Part shown: positions 7,695 through 16,098 of the stretch, one piece after another
Layout: each line of letters begins with the position of its first letter
Position numbering within the stretch: position 1 is the first letter of the stretch
DNA from: Candidatus Aerophobota bacterium
GTDB taxonomy: Bacteria; Aerophobota; Aerophobia; Aerophobales; JAGGXI01
Direction: 5' to 3'
Length of the DNA: 64,000 nt
Assembly: GCA_021163155.1 (NCBI GenBank)
Contig: JAGGXI010000038.1
Coordinates: forward strand, 9,822-73,821
Made by a program: the position numbers and the translations under genes
Notes under the pieces: generated by a model
What the model was told of the DNA's origin: nothing
The model's database searches: none
Seen by the model: only the letters and a program-made list of their open reading frames with translations

Positions 7695-8726
7695 ATGGAT
7701 CTTCTAAAACAATTGAGTGAGGCTTCAGGAATCCCCGGACATGAAGAAGGGATTCGTAAAATTATCACCGAGACACTGAGAGGCTATGTAGACACAGTTG
7801 AGGTGGATCGTTTGGGAAATTTGATCGCCCATCGCAAAGGTGAAGGACCAACGGTGGCAATCGCTGCCCACATGGACGAGATTGGTTTCATTGTCAGCTT
7901 TATTGAAAAGGATTCTGGCTTCCTACGAATCCATCCCCTTGGCGGTTTTGATGTTAAGACACTAATTGCCCAAAGGGTGATCGTGCACACCGAGAAGGGA
8001 GATCTGATTGGATGCATTGGAAGCAAACCAGTGCATATCATGACCGATGAGGAACGTAAAAAGCCACCCGAGATGAAAGACCTGTTCATTGACCTTGGCT
8101 TACCTGAAAATAGAGTGAAGGATTCTGTCAATATTGGAGACACAATTACTCTCCGCCAGGAGTTCCTTACCTATGAGAATGTTGTCTCTGGAAAGGCACT
8201 TGACGACCGTTCCGGCTTATATATTGGGATTGAGGCGATCAAGCAGGCTAAAAATACCGCTTGTAATCTTTACTTTTTGGGAACAACACAGGAGGAGGTT
8301 GGGTTGCGTGGGGCACGGGTGGCTGGGTTTGCAGTAAAGCCGCAGATTGGGATCGCACTTGATGCAACAATTGCTGCTGACATGCCTGGTGTCCCTGGCC
8401 CACAACAGATAACAAAATTTGGGAAGGGTGTTGCAATCAAGTTGACTGATTCCTCCTCCATCTCTCATCCTGGATTAGTGCGAGCAATGCGCAAACTCGC
8501 TGATGAACGGAATATCCCCTATCAGATGGAAATCCTTCCTCATGGAGGTACCGACGCTGGGACACTGCAGATGGCTCAAGAAGGGGCAGCCGTGGTCACC
8601 CTTTCTCTTCCCACTCGATATGTCCACTCGGTAGTGGAGATGGCGCATACATCTGACCTTAAGGCGGCGATTGACCTGCTTGCAGCCTTCATCGAGACAG
8701 CAGATAAGTTAGATCTCACGCTCTGA
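7695..8726 (+). CDS. M42-family aminopeptidase (glutamyl aminopeptidase/endoglucanase-like)
   Basis: A 343-aa dinuclear-metal aminopeptidase of the tetrahedral (TET) peptidase family that trims short peptides in the cytoplasm. All ligands are visible: H59 (AAHMDEIGF), D170 (ALDDRSG), E200/E201 (TTQEEVGLRG), D223 (ALDAT) and H311 (RYVHSVVE), with HGGTDAG near the C-terminus. Its place between a peptide-type binding protein and the matching permease suggests that it hydrolyses the imported substrate. Its codon use is clearly more GC-rich than its neighbours (gatcgcc, ctgacc, cccactcga), hinting at a later insertion into the operon. The ribosome site is AAGGAGG. Confidence 0.92.
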   Translation: MDLLKQLSEASGIPGHEEGIRKIITETLRGYVDTVEVDRLGNLIAHRKGEGPTVAIAAHMDEIGFIVSFIEKDSGFLRIHPLGGFDVKTLIAQRVIVHTEKGDLIGCIGSKPVHIMTDEERKKPPEMKDLFIDLGLPENRVKDSVNIGDTITLRQEFLTYENVVSGKALDDRSGLYIGIEAIKQAKNTACNLYFLGTTQEEVGLRGARVAGFAVKPQIGIALDATIAADMPGVPGPQQITKFGKGVAIKLTDSSSISHPGLVRAMRKLADERNIPYQMEILPHGGTDAGTLQMAQEGAAVVTLSLPTRYVHSVVEMAHTSDLKAAIDLLAAFIETADKLDLTL

Positions 8727-8861
8727 CAAAAGAGAAGAAGAGAATTTTAAATCATTGAAATTTAAAAAATTTATTCTAATTAAATAAAGGAGCAGCACAA
8801 TCTTGAGGGGATATGAAACATTGTCCCCTCAAGTGTCTTGCGTAAGTATAAAGGATAAACT

Positions 8862-9812
8862 ATGAGTGCAGATTTAGTAGCTTTTATATTGAGAAGACTT
8901 GTAACTGCAACCCTTACAGTTATTGGAGTCTCTCTTGTAATTTTCTTACTATTGCAAGCAGCACCTGGTGACCCAGTTACTCTTATGACAGCTGGTCATA
9001 AGGTACCTAAAGAGACGATTGAAAAGATAAAACAAGGATTGAATTTAGATAAACCACTGTATATACAATATTGGCTATGGCTTAAAGGTATTATGCACGG
9101 AGATTTTGGAATCTCTTTCCTTAAAGATATCAAGGTTAGTAAACTGATATTAGAACGGCTGCCCGTTTCTTTACAACTTGTTTTACTAAGCGGACTATTA
9201 ACTTTTCTATTATCAATTCCAACTGGAATATTGGCGGCGCTTAAGGAGGCCACCATTACTGATAACGTCTTCATCACTCTTGCGATTATTACCTCATCAA
9301 TGCCTGTATTCTGGGTTGGGTTATTATTCATTATAATTTTCTCAATTTGGTTAGGATGGTTTCCTCCAATGGGTCTACACAGGCTCTTTGATATTAAGCA
9401 TTTGGTTCTCCCTTGCTCAGCTTTATCATTTTCATTTACTGGCCTCCTATTCAGAATGACCAGGGCAAATATGTTGGAGGAATTGCAAAAAAATTATATA
9501 ACAAAAGCCAAAGCAATGGGAATTCCGAATAAAAAAATAGTCGGAAGAGCTTTCAAAAATTCTTTAGCACCGATTCTAACCATATCGGGATTTATGATTG
9601 GCTCATATATAGTTTTTGCAGTTCTTGTTGAATATGTGTTTGGATTGGGTGGGCTTGGTAGCTTATTAGTTGGGGCTACTCTCGCTCAAGATTATCCAAT
9701 AGTTCTTGGTGTTACGGTATTTATTTCTATAGTCTTCGTATTCTCAAATTTTGTCGTTGATATACTATATGGTGTATTAGACCCCAGAATACGATATACT
9801 TCAAAGAAGTAG
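8862..9812 (+). CDS. ABC transporter permease, DppB-like
   Basis: A 316-aa inner-membrane permease of the oligopeptide/dipeptide type. It has a hydrophobic N-terminal helix (VTATLTVIGVSLVIFLLLQ), the family motif around APGDPVTLM, five further hydrophobic spans, and the cytoplasmic EAA-loop region near AKAMGIPNKKIVGRAFKNSL that docks on the ATPases. EYVFGLGGLGSLL is the usual DppB C-terminal block. The DppC gene starts 8 bp downstream. Confidence 0.92.
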   Translation: MSADLVAFILRRLVTATLTVIGVSLVIFLLLQAAPGDPVTLMTAGHKVPKETIEKIKQGLNLDKPLYIQYWLWLKGIMHGDFGISFLKDIKVSKLILERLPVSLQLVLLSGLLTFLLSIPTGILAALKEATITDNVFITLAIITSSMPVFWVGLLFIIIFSIWLGWFPPMGLHRLFDIKHLVLPCSALSFSFTGLLFRMTRANMLEELQKNYITKAKAMGIPNKKIVGRAFKNSLAPILTISGFMIGSYIVFAVLVEYVFGLGGLGSLLVGATLAQDYPIVLGVTVFISIVFVFSNFVVDILYGVLDPRIRYTSKK

Positions 9813-9820
9813 GTAAAAAT

Positions 9821-10684
9821 ATGGCTCGCTATGGATTCTTCAGCAGACAACTAAAAAAAGCATTTGGGGATATTTCAGCAAGCAACTTAGCCATAATAGG
9901 AATTGTAATTGTAGGAATTTTTGCTATTATTGCTATTTTTGCTCCTTTTTTTGCTCCTTACAACCCTTATGATATAGATTTAATGGCTACATATCAATCC
10001 CCTTCGTTTGAGCACTTATTTGGCACTGATAATGTGGGTAGAGATACTTTCAGTCGTATTTTATATGGTTCACGGATGGCTTTTACAATTACTTTACTCA
10101 TTGTAATTTTAGAACTGTCTATCAGTGTTCCATTAGGCTTGATATCTTCTTATATAGGAGGATATTTTGATGAAATAATAATGCGAATAATGGATATAAT
10201 AATATCGATTCCTCACCTTCTCCTGGCTATTGTAATAGTTGCTCTTTTAGGGCCTAATGTGCGTAATGCTATATTAGCAATAGGGATCAGTTATATACCG
10301 ATGCTAACAAGGTTAGTTAGAAGTGTTACATTATCTATTAAAGAAGAACCTTATATTGAAGCCTGCCAGGTATTAAGATTTAGTGTGAAAAGGATTGTCT
10401 TTTATCATATCCTTCCAAATATTGTTTCAGTGATTATTGTTCAAGTTTCATTGGATCTTGGATATGCACTTATTGATATGGCTTCACTTAGTTTTATAGG
10501 ATTGGGAGTGCAACCCCCAAAAGCATCATGGGGTGCTATGTTATCAACTGGAAAGAATTATCTATTAAACACTCCCTGGATGTGTATATTCCCAGGTATA
10601 GCAATAGCCTTACTCGTTTTTGGCTTTAATCTTTTTGGAATAGGTTTGGAAAGAATTCTAAATCCAAGATATCAAAAGTATTAG
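9821..10684 (+). CDS. ABC transporter permease, DppC-like
   Basis: A 287-aa partner permease with an N-terminal cytoplasmic segment, one helix, the conserved HLFGTDNVGRDTFSRILYGS block, and the EAA-type loop EACQVLRFSVKRIVFYHILPN. SLSFIGLGVQPPKASWGAML is the typical DppC C-terminal signature. It forms the membrane channel with the preceding DppB-like protein. About 250 bp of repeat-bearing spacer separates it from the ATPase genes. Confidence 0.92.
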   Translation: MARYGFFSRQLKKAFGDISASNLAIIGIVIVGIFAIIAIFAPFFAPYNPYDIDLMATYQSPSFEHLFGTDNVGRDTFSRILYGSRMAFTITLLIVILELSISVPLGLISSYIGGYFDEIIMRIMDIIISIPHLLLAIVIVALLGPNVRNAILAIGISYIPMLTRLVRSVTLSIKEEPYIEACQVLRFSVKRIVFYHILPNIVSVIIVQVSLDLGYALIDMASLSFIGLGVQPPKASWGAMLSTGKNYLLNTPWMCIFPGIAIALLVFGFNLFGIGLERILNPRYQKY

Positions 10685-10748
10685 AGATTAAGTAATTGTA
10701 ACTATTCAGCCTGTTCAATTATAGTATGGGGCTAATTGGCTGTTTAGT

Positions 10749-10860
10749 GGGTAGGGTGAGCTAATCGCCATTTGCAAAACAAGAGTTAGAGGTAATTGGG
10801 AGGCTAAAGCCTCCCCTACCCTGTAGAGAGCTTTAATAGATTGTCGAATCCTGGGCTAAA
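10749..10860 (+). repeat. Dispersed repeat family 1 copy
   Basis: Contains GGGTAGGGTGAGCTAATCGC, AAAACAAGAGTTAGAGG, the hairpin GGGAGGCTAAAGCCTCCC and a GTCGAATCCTGGG end. Related copies lie at 17397-17477, 21691-21712, 25475-25690, 29655-29720, 30213-30292, 36432-36500 and 38868-38955, in both orientations and always between genes. The hairpin could fold in RNA. It lies between dppC and dppD genes of one transporter, so it is probably not a full stop to transcription. Confidence 0.75.
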
Positions 10861-10933
10861 GTTAGTAGAGAGTACCTGAATAGTTACAAGTAATTTTCAT
10901 AGGAAATTGTTGATATTGAGAAGAAAGAAAAAA

Positions 10934-11899
10934 ATGAAAATTAATAATAGTTTTCTTTTGATTAGAAATTTGTCAATATATTTTTATGCAAAGAAAAAAA
11001 TTATAAAGGCGGTTGATGGGGTTACTTTAGAAGTCAAAAAAGGTGAGACAGTAGGAATAGCTGGTGAAAGTGGTTGTGGAAAGTCAACTCTCGCAAGATC
11101 AATTTTACGGCTTGTACCTCCTCCGGGGGAGATTGTTTCAGGCGAGATCCTTTATAAAAGATCTAATATACTTAAGATAAACGATCAGCAACTAAGGAAT
11201 ATAAGAGGTAATAAAATCTCTATTATTTTCCAGGATCCATCAATTTATTTAAATCCAACCGTTAGCATTGGGAAACAGATTTGTGATGTCATCATGGCTC
11301 ATAATAATGTGAGTTTTAAAAATGCAAGAAGTAAAACTATACAATTATTAGACGAATTAGAGATTCAAGAACCTGGGGATAGATTTAAGAATTTCCCTTA
11401 TGAATTCAGTGGAGGAATGAAACAGCGTGTTTTAATTGCAATGGCAATATCTTGTAATCCAGAATTGGTTATCGCTGACGAGCCTACCACTGCTTTGGAT
11501 GTAACTATCCAAAGACAAATTCTGGAGTTAATAAAAGGAAAGTTGATAAAGAAGGATTCTTCCTTTCTTTTCATAACTCACGATTTAGGTATATTAGCTG
11601 AGATCTGTGATAGAATATATATAATGTATGCAGGTAGTATTGTTGAACAGGCGAAAGCGACTGACCTTTTTCAGAAACCTTTACATCCTTACACCCAGAA
11701 ACTTTTAGCTGCTATACCAAGACATGACATAAGAAAAGAATTAACAGAAATAAAAGGGTCTCCCCCCAGGCTGGATAATTTACCAATAGGATGCAGCTTT
11801 TATCCCCGTTGTGATATTCATACAGAGAAATGCTATCAAGAGAGGCCGCCTCTCTATAAAGTAGATGAAGACCATTTTGTGAGATGCTACAATGTTTGA
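10934..11899 (+). CDS. ABC transporter ATPase, DppD-like
   Basis: An oligopeptide-type ATPase (321 aa from ATG 10934). Walker [11 protein letters not shown], signature FSGGMKQR, Walker [12 protein letters not shown] and the switch histidine in FITHDLG are all intact. The C-terminal oligopeptide-transporter extension carries the Fe-S-type cysteines seen in this family ([15 protein letters not shown]). A TTG at 10907 would add nine basic residues; the ATG has GAGAAG ten bases ahead and fits better. It overlaps the next ATPase gene by 8 bp. Confidence 0.9.
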   Translation: MKINNSFLLIRNLSIYFYAKKKIIKAVDGVTLEVKKGETVGIAGESGCGKSTLARSILRLVPPPGEIVSGEILYKRSNILKINDQQLRNIRGNKISIIFQDPSIYLNPTVSIGKQICDVIMAHNNVSFKNARSKTIQLLDELEIQEPGDRFKNFPYEFSGGMKQRVLIAMAISCNPELVIADEPTTALDVTIQRQILELIKGKLIKKDSSFLFITHDLGILAEICDRIYIMYAGSIVEQAKATDLFQKPLHPYTQKLLAAIPRHDIRKELTEIKGSPPRLDNLPIGCSFYPRCDIHTEKCYQERPPLYKVDEDHFVRCYNV

Positions 11900-12899
11900 A
11901 GAGGAGATCAAATTACATAATCCTGTGCTAAAAACAATAAATTTAAAAAAGTACTTTCTTAGTGAGAAGAGTCTCCTCACCAGATTATTAGTTGGAGCAA
12001 AATGGGTGAAGGCTGTAGATGGAATCAATCTAGAGATGTATCCAGAGGAGGTGTTAGCCCTGGTTGGTGAAAGTGGATGTGGGAAGACAACCTTAGCTAA
12101 ACTTATCCTCGGTCTACTTACACCTACCGATGGCAAGATTTATATTTATGGTAAATCACCCAGAGAATATGGTGCGCAATTAGCTACTATTTTGCAAATA
12201 GTTTTTCAAGAAGGACCTGCTTCTTTAAACCCACGAAAGAGGGTGGGAAGTTTAATTAAAGAAGTCATTAAGGTTCATAAAGTAGTAGATGTTGACAAAA
12301 TTGATGAGAAGGCGAACTCAATTCTCGAAATGGTCGATCTGGGTAAAGAGTTTAAAGAAAGATTCTTCCATGAATTGAGTGGAGGTCAGGCTCAACGGGT
12401 GGTTATTGCAAGAGCATTAGCACTTAATCCTTCTATTTTAATAGCGGATGAACCAACATCAGCTTTAGATGTATCAATTCAAGCACGAATACTAAATTTA
12501 TTGATGAGATTGAAAAAAGAATTCCATCTGACGATGTTATTTATAACTCATAACCTGGGCATTGTTAGACAGATATCAAATAGAGTTGCTGTTATGTATT
12601 TGGGGAAAATCGTTGAGTTGGGTAATACAGAAGAGATATTTGATTATCCTCGGCATCCCTATACTAAAGCTCTGTTGTCTGCGGTACCTATACCTGACCC
12701 CACTGTGAAAAGGGGAATAATTGTTCTAAAAGGAGAGACCCCAAGCCCAATAAATAGACCATCAGGTTGTGCGTTTCATCCCCGATGTCCATTTAAAAAA
12801 GGGATATGTAAGAATAAGGAACCCGAACTATTGAATTTAAATAATAATCATTATGTTGCTTGTCATTTTCCTATGAACTATAATTCTTCCAAATTTTGA
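11892..12899 (+). CDS. ABC transporter ATPase, DppF-like
   Basis: A 335-aa second ATPase with Walker [11 protein letters not shown], signature LSGGQAQR, Walker B LIADEPTSALD and FITHNLG. The C-terminal cysteine extension GCAFHPRCPFKKGIC is typical of the OppF/DppF family. The start ATG lies inside the end of the DppD-like gene. With the two permeases and the distant binding protein this completes an import system for peptide-like compounds. Confidence 0.92.
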   Translation: MFEEEIKLHNPVLKTINLKKYFLSEKSLLTRLLVGAKWVKAVDGINLEMYPEEVLALVGESGCGKTTLAKLILGLLTPTDGKIYIYGKSPREYGAQLATILQIVFQEGPASLNPRKRVGSLIKEVIKVHKVVDVDKIDEKANSILEMVDLGKEFKERFFHELSGGQAQRVVIARALALNPSILIADEPTSALDVSIQARILNLLMRLKKEFHLTMLFITHNLGIVRQISNRVAVMYLGKIVELGNTEEIFDYPRHPYTKALLSAVPIPDPTVKRGIIVLKGETPSPINRPSGCAFHPRCPFKKGICKNKEPELLNLNNNHYVACHFPMNYNSSKF

Positions 12900-13096
12900 T
12901 TAGGTAGCTAATTGCGGTGTGTTTAGTTTGAAAAGAGAACCTAATCTATTCTCTTGATAGTAATCAAATATGCTTTAAAAACCAGGCGAAGAAGGTCTGC
13001 AAATCTATCGTCTTACAGAGTTGGGATAGAGAAGAGAAAATGGATGGTAATTTTATGATACTAAATTCCAAAAATTTTAACCAGGAGGTATAAAAA

Positions 13097-13864
13097 ATGT
13101 CATTTAACAATTGTTTAGAGCTTCTAACCAAGCATGAGTATGATAAGGCAAAATTTGATAAAGCAATACTCCCTGTTGGGTCAACGGAATGCCATGGGGA
13201 GCATTTACCCTACGGTACCGATGCTATAGTTGCTCAAAGATTATCTATGGAAATTGCAAAGAATGTAGGGGGTCTACTTGTATTGCCAACCATATCTTAC
13301 GGAATGAGTATGCATTACGCAAAATTCCCTATATCTATAACTCTCTCATCGGGGACTTTAATATCTGTATTGAAAGATGTTCTCTCATCCCTTCTTAATC
13401 ATAATATTAAGAAATTAATAATAATTAATGGGCACGATGGTAACATAGCACCAATAGAAATTGCTACAAGAGAATTCAGAGTTATACACCCGGAGATAAA
13501 AATATGTGTATTAGAAGCATGGTGGATAACAGCTGGCAAGCTTCTTCCCAGGGGAACATTTGCAGTTTGGGATGGACTTGGTCATGCTGGCGAAGGAGAA
13601 ACTTCAATAATGCTTGCTATGGAGCCTGAACTTGTAAAAATGAAATATGCTAAAGGGGTAGTCCCTAATTTACCTTCGGGAGATATTGAAATCAAGTGGC
13701 TTTTTGATGAGTTAACCCCTTACGGTGCTACAGGAGGTCCAGATAAAGCTACTAAAGAAAAAGGCGAAAAAATGGTGAAAGTTCTTGTCGACCATCTGGT
13801 AACTTTTATTAAAGAAATGGATAAAAATGATTGGAAATATGGAATAGAAAAAGTGGATAAATAA
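13097..13864 (+). CDS. Creatininase-family amidohydrolase
   Basis: A 255-aa protein of the creatininase/mycofactocin MftE/FAPy-deformylase family of metal-dependent amidases. The metal-binding motifs are complete: LPVGSTECHGEHLPYGTD, NGHDGN and GHAGEGETS. Members open creatinine-type rings or cleave formamide and peptide bonds; the substrate here is unknown. The gene lies 197 bp after the ABC transporter and 44 bp before an Ntn-hydrolase, so it likely acts on the imported compound. The ribosome site is CAGGAGG. Confidence 0.87.
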   Translation: MSFNNCLELLTKHEYDKAKFDKAILPVGSTECHGEHLPYGTDAIVAQRLSMEIAKNVGGLLVLPTISYGMSMHYAKFPISITLSSGTLISVLKDVLSSLLNHNIKKLIIINGHDGNIAPIEIATREFRVIHPEIKICVLEAWWITAGKLLPRGTFAVWDGLGHAGEGETSIMLAMEPELVKMKYAKGVVPNLPSGDIEIKWLFDELTPYGATGGPDKATKEKGEKMVKVLVDHLVTFIKEMDKNDWKYGIEKVDK

Positions 13865-13908
13865 CTATCTAAGTTTTATTAACTGATTTTTGGGGAGGGG
13901 TGATTTAA

Positions 13909-14808
13909 TTGTTAGTTATGCTCGTGCATGGAGGTGCATCTTCTCAAGTTAAAAATAGAGAAGCAAGAAACCAAGGTATACTAAAGGCTTTAAATGAAGG
14001 TTGGGCAATTCTTGAGGGAGGTGGGTCCTCCGTAGATGCAGTAGAAGCAGCCATAACAACACTTGAAGATAATAAAAATTTCAATGCTGGTAGAGGTTCC
14101 CTGCTTCAACTTGATGGTATCGCCAGAATGGATGCTTCTATAATGGAAGGCGAACATAGGAATGCTGGTGCTGTAGCCGCTCTGGAAGGGATTGCGAATC
14201 CAATTAAAGTAGCGAGATTAGTAATGGAAAAAACTCCTCACATATTGTTAGTAGGGAAAAAAGCCAAAGAATTTGCTCTCCACTATAAAGTAAAGGAAAT
14301 GAAAACTAATACAAATAAAAGGACGGAGTATCAGGAGAAAGCTTTGAAGAAAGGAGGAGCTATAGTAAAGATATACAAGGAGATATTTGGCACCGTAGGT
14401 GCTGTAGCCATAGATTCAAAAAATCTTATTGCTGCCGGTGCTTCTACAGGTGGTATTTTAGGAATGCTGCCTGGTCGGGTAGGAGATAGCCCTCTAATAG
14501 GCTGCGGTATATATGCCGATAACAGTGTGGGGGGTGTCTCTATGACCGGTACAGGTGAGAAGATAATTAGAATGACTTTAGCTAGAAACATAAACTATGA
14601 AATGGCTAATGGTTATGAAGCTTTATCTTCTGTAAAAAGAGCTTTGAGAGAAATGTTAATTAGTATTGGAGGTGAAGCTGGAGCTATAGCCATAAAGAAA
14701 GACGGAGACTTTGGCATAGCGCATACTACAAAATATATGTTTGCTGGATATAAAACAGAAACTGAGGGACCTTATGTTTCTGATAGGTTTAAAATAGTGC
14801 AAAAGTAG
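13909..14808 (+). CDS. Isoaspartyl peptidase / beta-aspartyl-type asparaginase (Ntn-hydrolase)
   Basis: A 299-aa type-2 asparaginase-family protein. It begins VHGGAS, has the GAVAALEGIANPIKVA block, and self-processing is expected before T162 in GTVGAVAID, giving alpha and beta subunits. GRVGDSPLIGCGIYADN and TGTGEKIIR complete the active site. It removes beta-aspartyl or N4-linked groups. The start is a TTG with GGGGAGGGG ahead; an ATG three codons later is possible. It is probably co-transcribed with the creatininase-family gene. Confidence 0.9.
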   Translation: MLVMLVHGGASSQVKNREARNQGILKALNEGWAILEGGGSSVDAVEAAITTLEDNKNFNAGRGSLLQLDGIARMDASIMEGEHRNAGAVAALEGIANPIKVARLVMEKTPHILLVGKKAKEFALHYKVKEMKTNTNKRTEYQEKALKKGGAIVKIYKEIFGTVGAVAIDSKNLIAAGASTGGILGMLPGRVGDSPLIGCGIYADNSVGGVSMTGTGEKIIRMTLARNINYEMANGYEALSSVKRALREMLISIGGEAGAIAIKKDGDFGIAHTTKYMFAGYKTETEGPYVSDRFKIVQK

Positions 14809-14816
14809 AAATTTGA

Positions 14817-15200
14817 TTACTCTGGTATCAAGTAGGGATCTTCTGGAATAGCTATAATTTTGGTATTTTCCCCATATTTAGAAAAAGCTCTCTTAAGCCC
14901 TTCTTCCATTGAAGCAATAGGAGTAACTAATAAATTTCTTAAAACATTATCATCTATTTCATCTGAATAATACATAATCTCAGCTTTTTTTAAAGTCTTA
15001 CATATCTCCTCAACCTGCCATTGGTCAATTACAAAAAATTTAGGATTATTAATTTTATTAAGGAATTCATCAGCACTTTTTGTTTGCATTAATAAATCCT
15101 CAAACTCTTTTTCCTCTATCCTGTTTTTGCATGAAGAGCAGATAATGATTGTTCCTCCTTCTTTAATTGCAGAAGGAAGAATTTCTTCCGAAAAACTTTT
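14817..15200 (-). pseudogene. Remnant of LarA-type racemase (C-terminal domain only)
   Basis: The minus-strand frame reads KEGGTIIICSSCKNRIEEKE and ends EEGLKRAFSKYGENTKIIAI, matching the C-terminal half of LarA/DUF2088 proteins such as the intact one at 22286-23560. The N-terminal half with the catalytic histidines and the pincer-binding lysine is missing. The open frame continues upstream only by translating the duplicated 63-bp regulatory block, so it is not a genuine start. It looks like a broken second larA left beside the gntR gene. Confidence 0.6.
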
Positions 15201-15210
15201 TCGCGTCGGA

Positions 15211-15273
15211 GGGTTGACAAAAAAAAAATTAATAGTAAACTGTTTATTGTTGACAATTATTATAAAAATGTCT
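15211..15273 (+). promoter_or_regulatory. Duplicated promoter/operator block, copy 1 (gntR)
   Basis: The first 47 bases are identical to 23741-23787 and the rest nearly so. It holds two TTGACA boxes, the near-palindrome TAAACTGTTTA and the inverted half-sites TTGTTGACAA, the form expected for a FadR-like GntR operator. The block ends 24-36 bp before the gntR start, so it probably contains the gntR promoter and an autoregulatory site. Confidence 0.65.
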
Positions 15274-15308
15274 ACAACATAAATACTTATTTTAAGATGA
15301 GGTATTAT

Positions 15309-15992
15309 ATGCCAATTTTTGAAAAACAAGAACGGTCAACAATGTTTACCAAAACTTTGAAACAGATTAGGAAGGCTATTAAATCCGGGAAGCTAAAGTC
15401 GGGAGATCGGCTTATTGAATCCAGGTTGGCTGAAGAGATGCAAATAAGCCGATTCCCTATACGTGAGGCAATACGCTATTTAGAAAAAGAAGGGCTCGTT
15501 GTTACAATCCCATTTAAGGGAGCTTATGTTGCTAATTTTGGTGAAAGAGATTTAGAGGAAGTTTATACTTTAAGGAGTGCACTCGAAGAACTTGCAGTAC
15601 GAAAGCTTATGGAAAGCCTTGACAGTAAAAAAATTGAGAAATTGGACTCTATCCTCAAAATGATGAAAAAAGCATCACAAGAGGGGAAAATAGATAAGTT
15701 GGTTTCGGTAGACATGAAGTTTCATCGAACGATCTGTGAGTTATCAGATCACCGTAAATTGCTGGATATGTGGCTAACCCTGGAGCATCAATTAAGGACG
15801 TTTATTACGTTGGAAGAACATCTGTATAAGGAACCGGATGCCCTTGTTAAAACTCATTATCCTGTCATTAAGGATATTAAATCTGGAGATATTAAACGTG
15901 CAGAGGAAAGCATTAGGAAGCACCTTTATAATGCATTGAATATAATTAAACATAGTTACATAAAAACATCTGCACATCAAAAAAATAATTAA
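15309..15992 (+). CDS. GntR-family regulator, FCD (FadR) type
   Basis: A winged helix-turn-helix occupies residues ~10-75 (SGDRLIESRLAEEMQISRFP, then PIREAIRYLEKEGLV). A C-terminal FCD all-helical ligand domain follows, with the metal-type residues D-x3-H (DMKFHRTI) and later histidines in KTHYPVI and RKHLYNA. Such proteins sense organic acids. An ATG at 15297 gives four more residues, but the ATG at 15309 has GATGAGG six bases ahead. It lies directly behind the duplicated operator-like block also found upstream of the TRAP operon, making it the best candidate regulator of the island. Confidence 0.88.
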   Translation: MPIFEKQERSTMFTKTLKQIRKAIKSGKLKSGDRLIESRLAEEMQISRFPIREAIRYLEKEGLVVTIPFKGAYVANFGERDLEEVYTLRSALEELAVRKLMESLDSKKIEKLDSILKMMKKASQEGKIDKLVSVDMKFHRTICELSDHRKLLDMWLTLEHQLRTFITLEEHLYKEPDALVKTHYPVIKDIKSGDIKRAEESIRKHLYNALNIIKHSYIKTSAHQKNN

Positions 15993-16098
15993 TTTAGAAA
16001 TACACTATAAAATCACGAAAAGAATAGAAACAAAAATCAGAGAGAAGACTTTAAATAAAGTTGATATCTATTTTTATTTTACAAAAACAGAGGGGGTT

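Noticed and set aside
14817-15329. 170-aa intact minus-strand protein
   Set aside because: The first ~43 residues are a translation of the duplicated promoter block; only the part up to about 15200 resembles LarA, so it is called a remnant.
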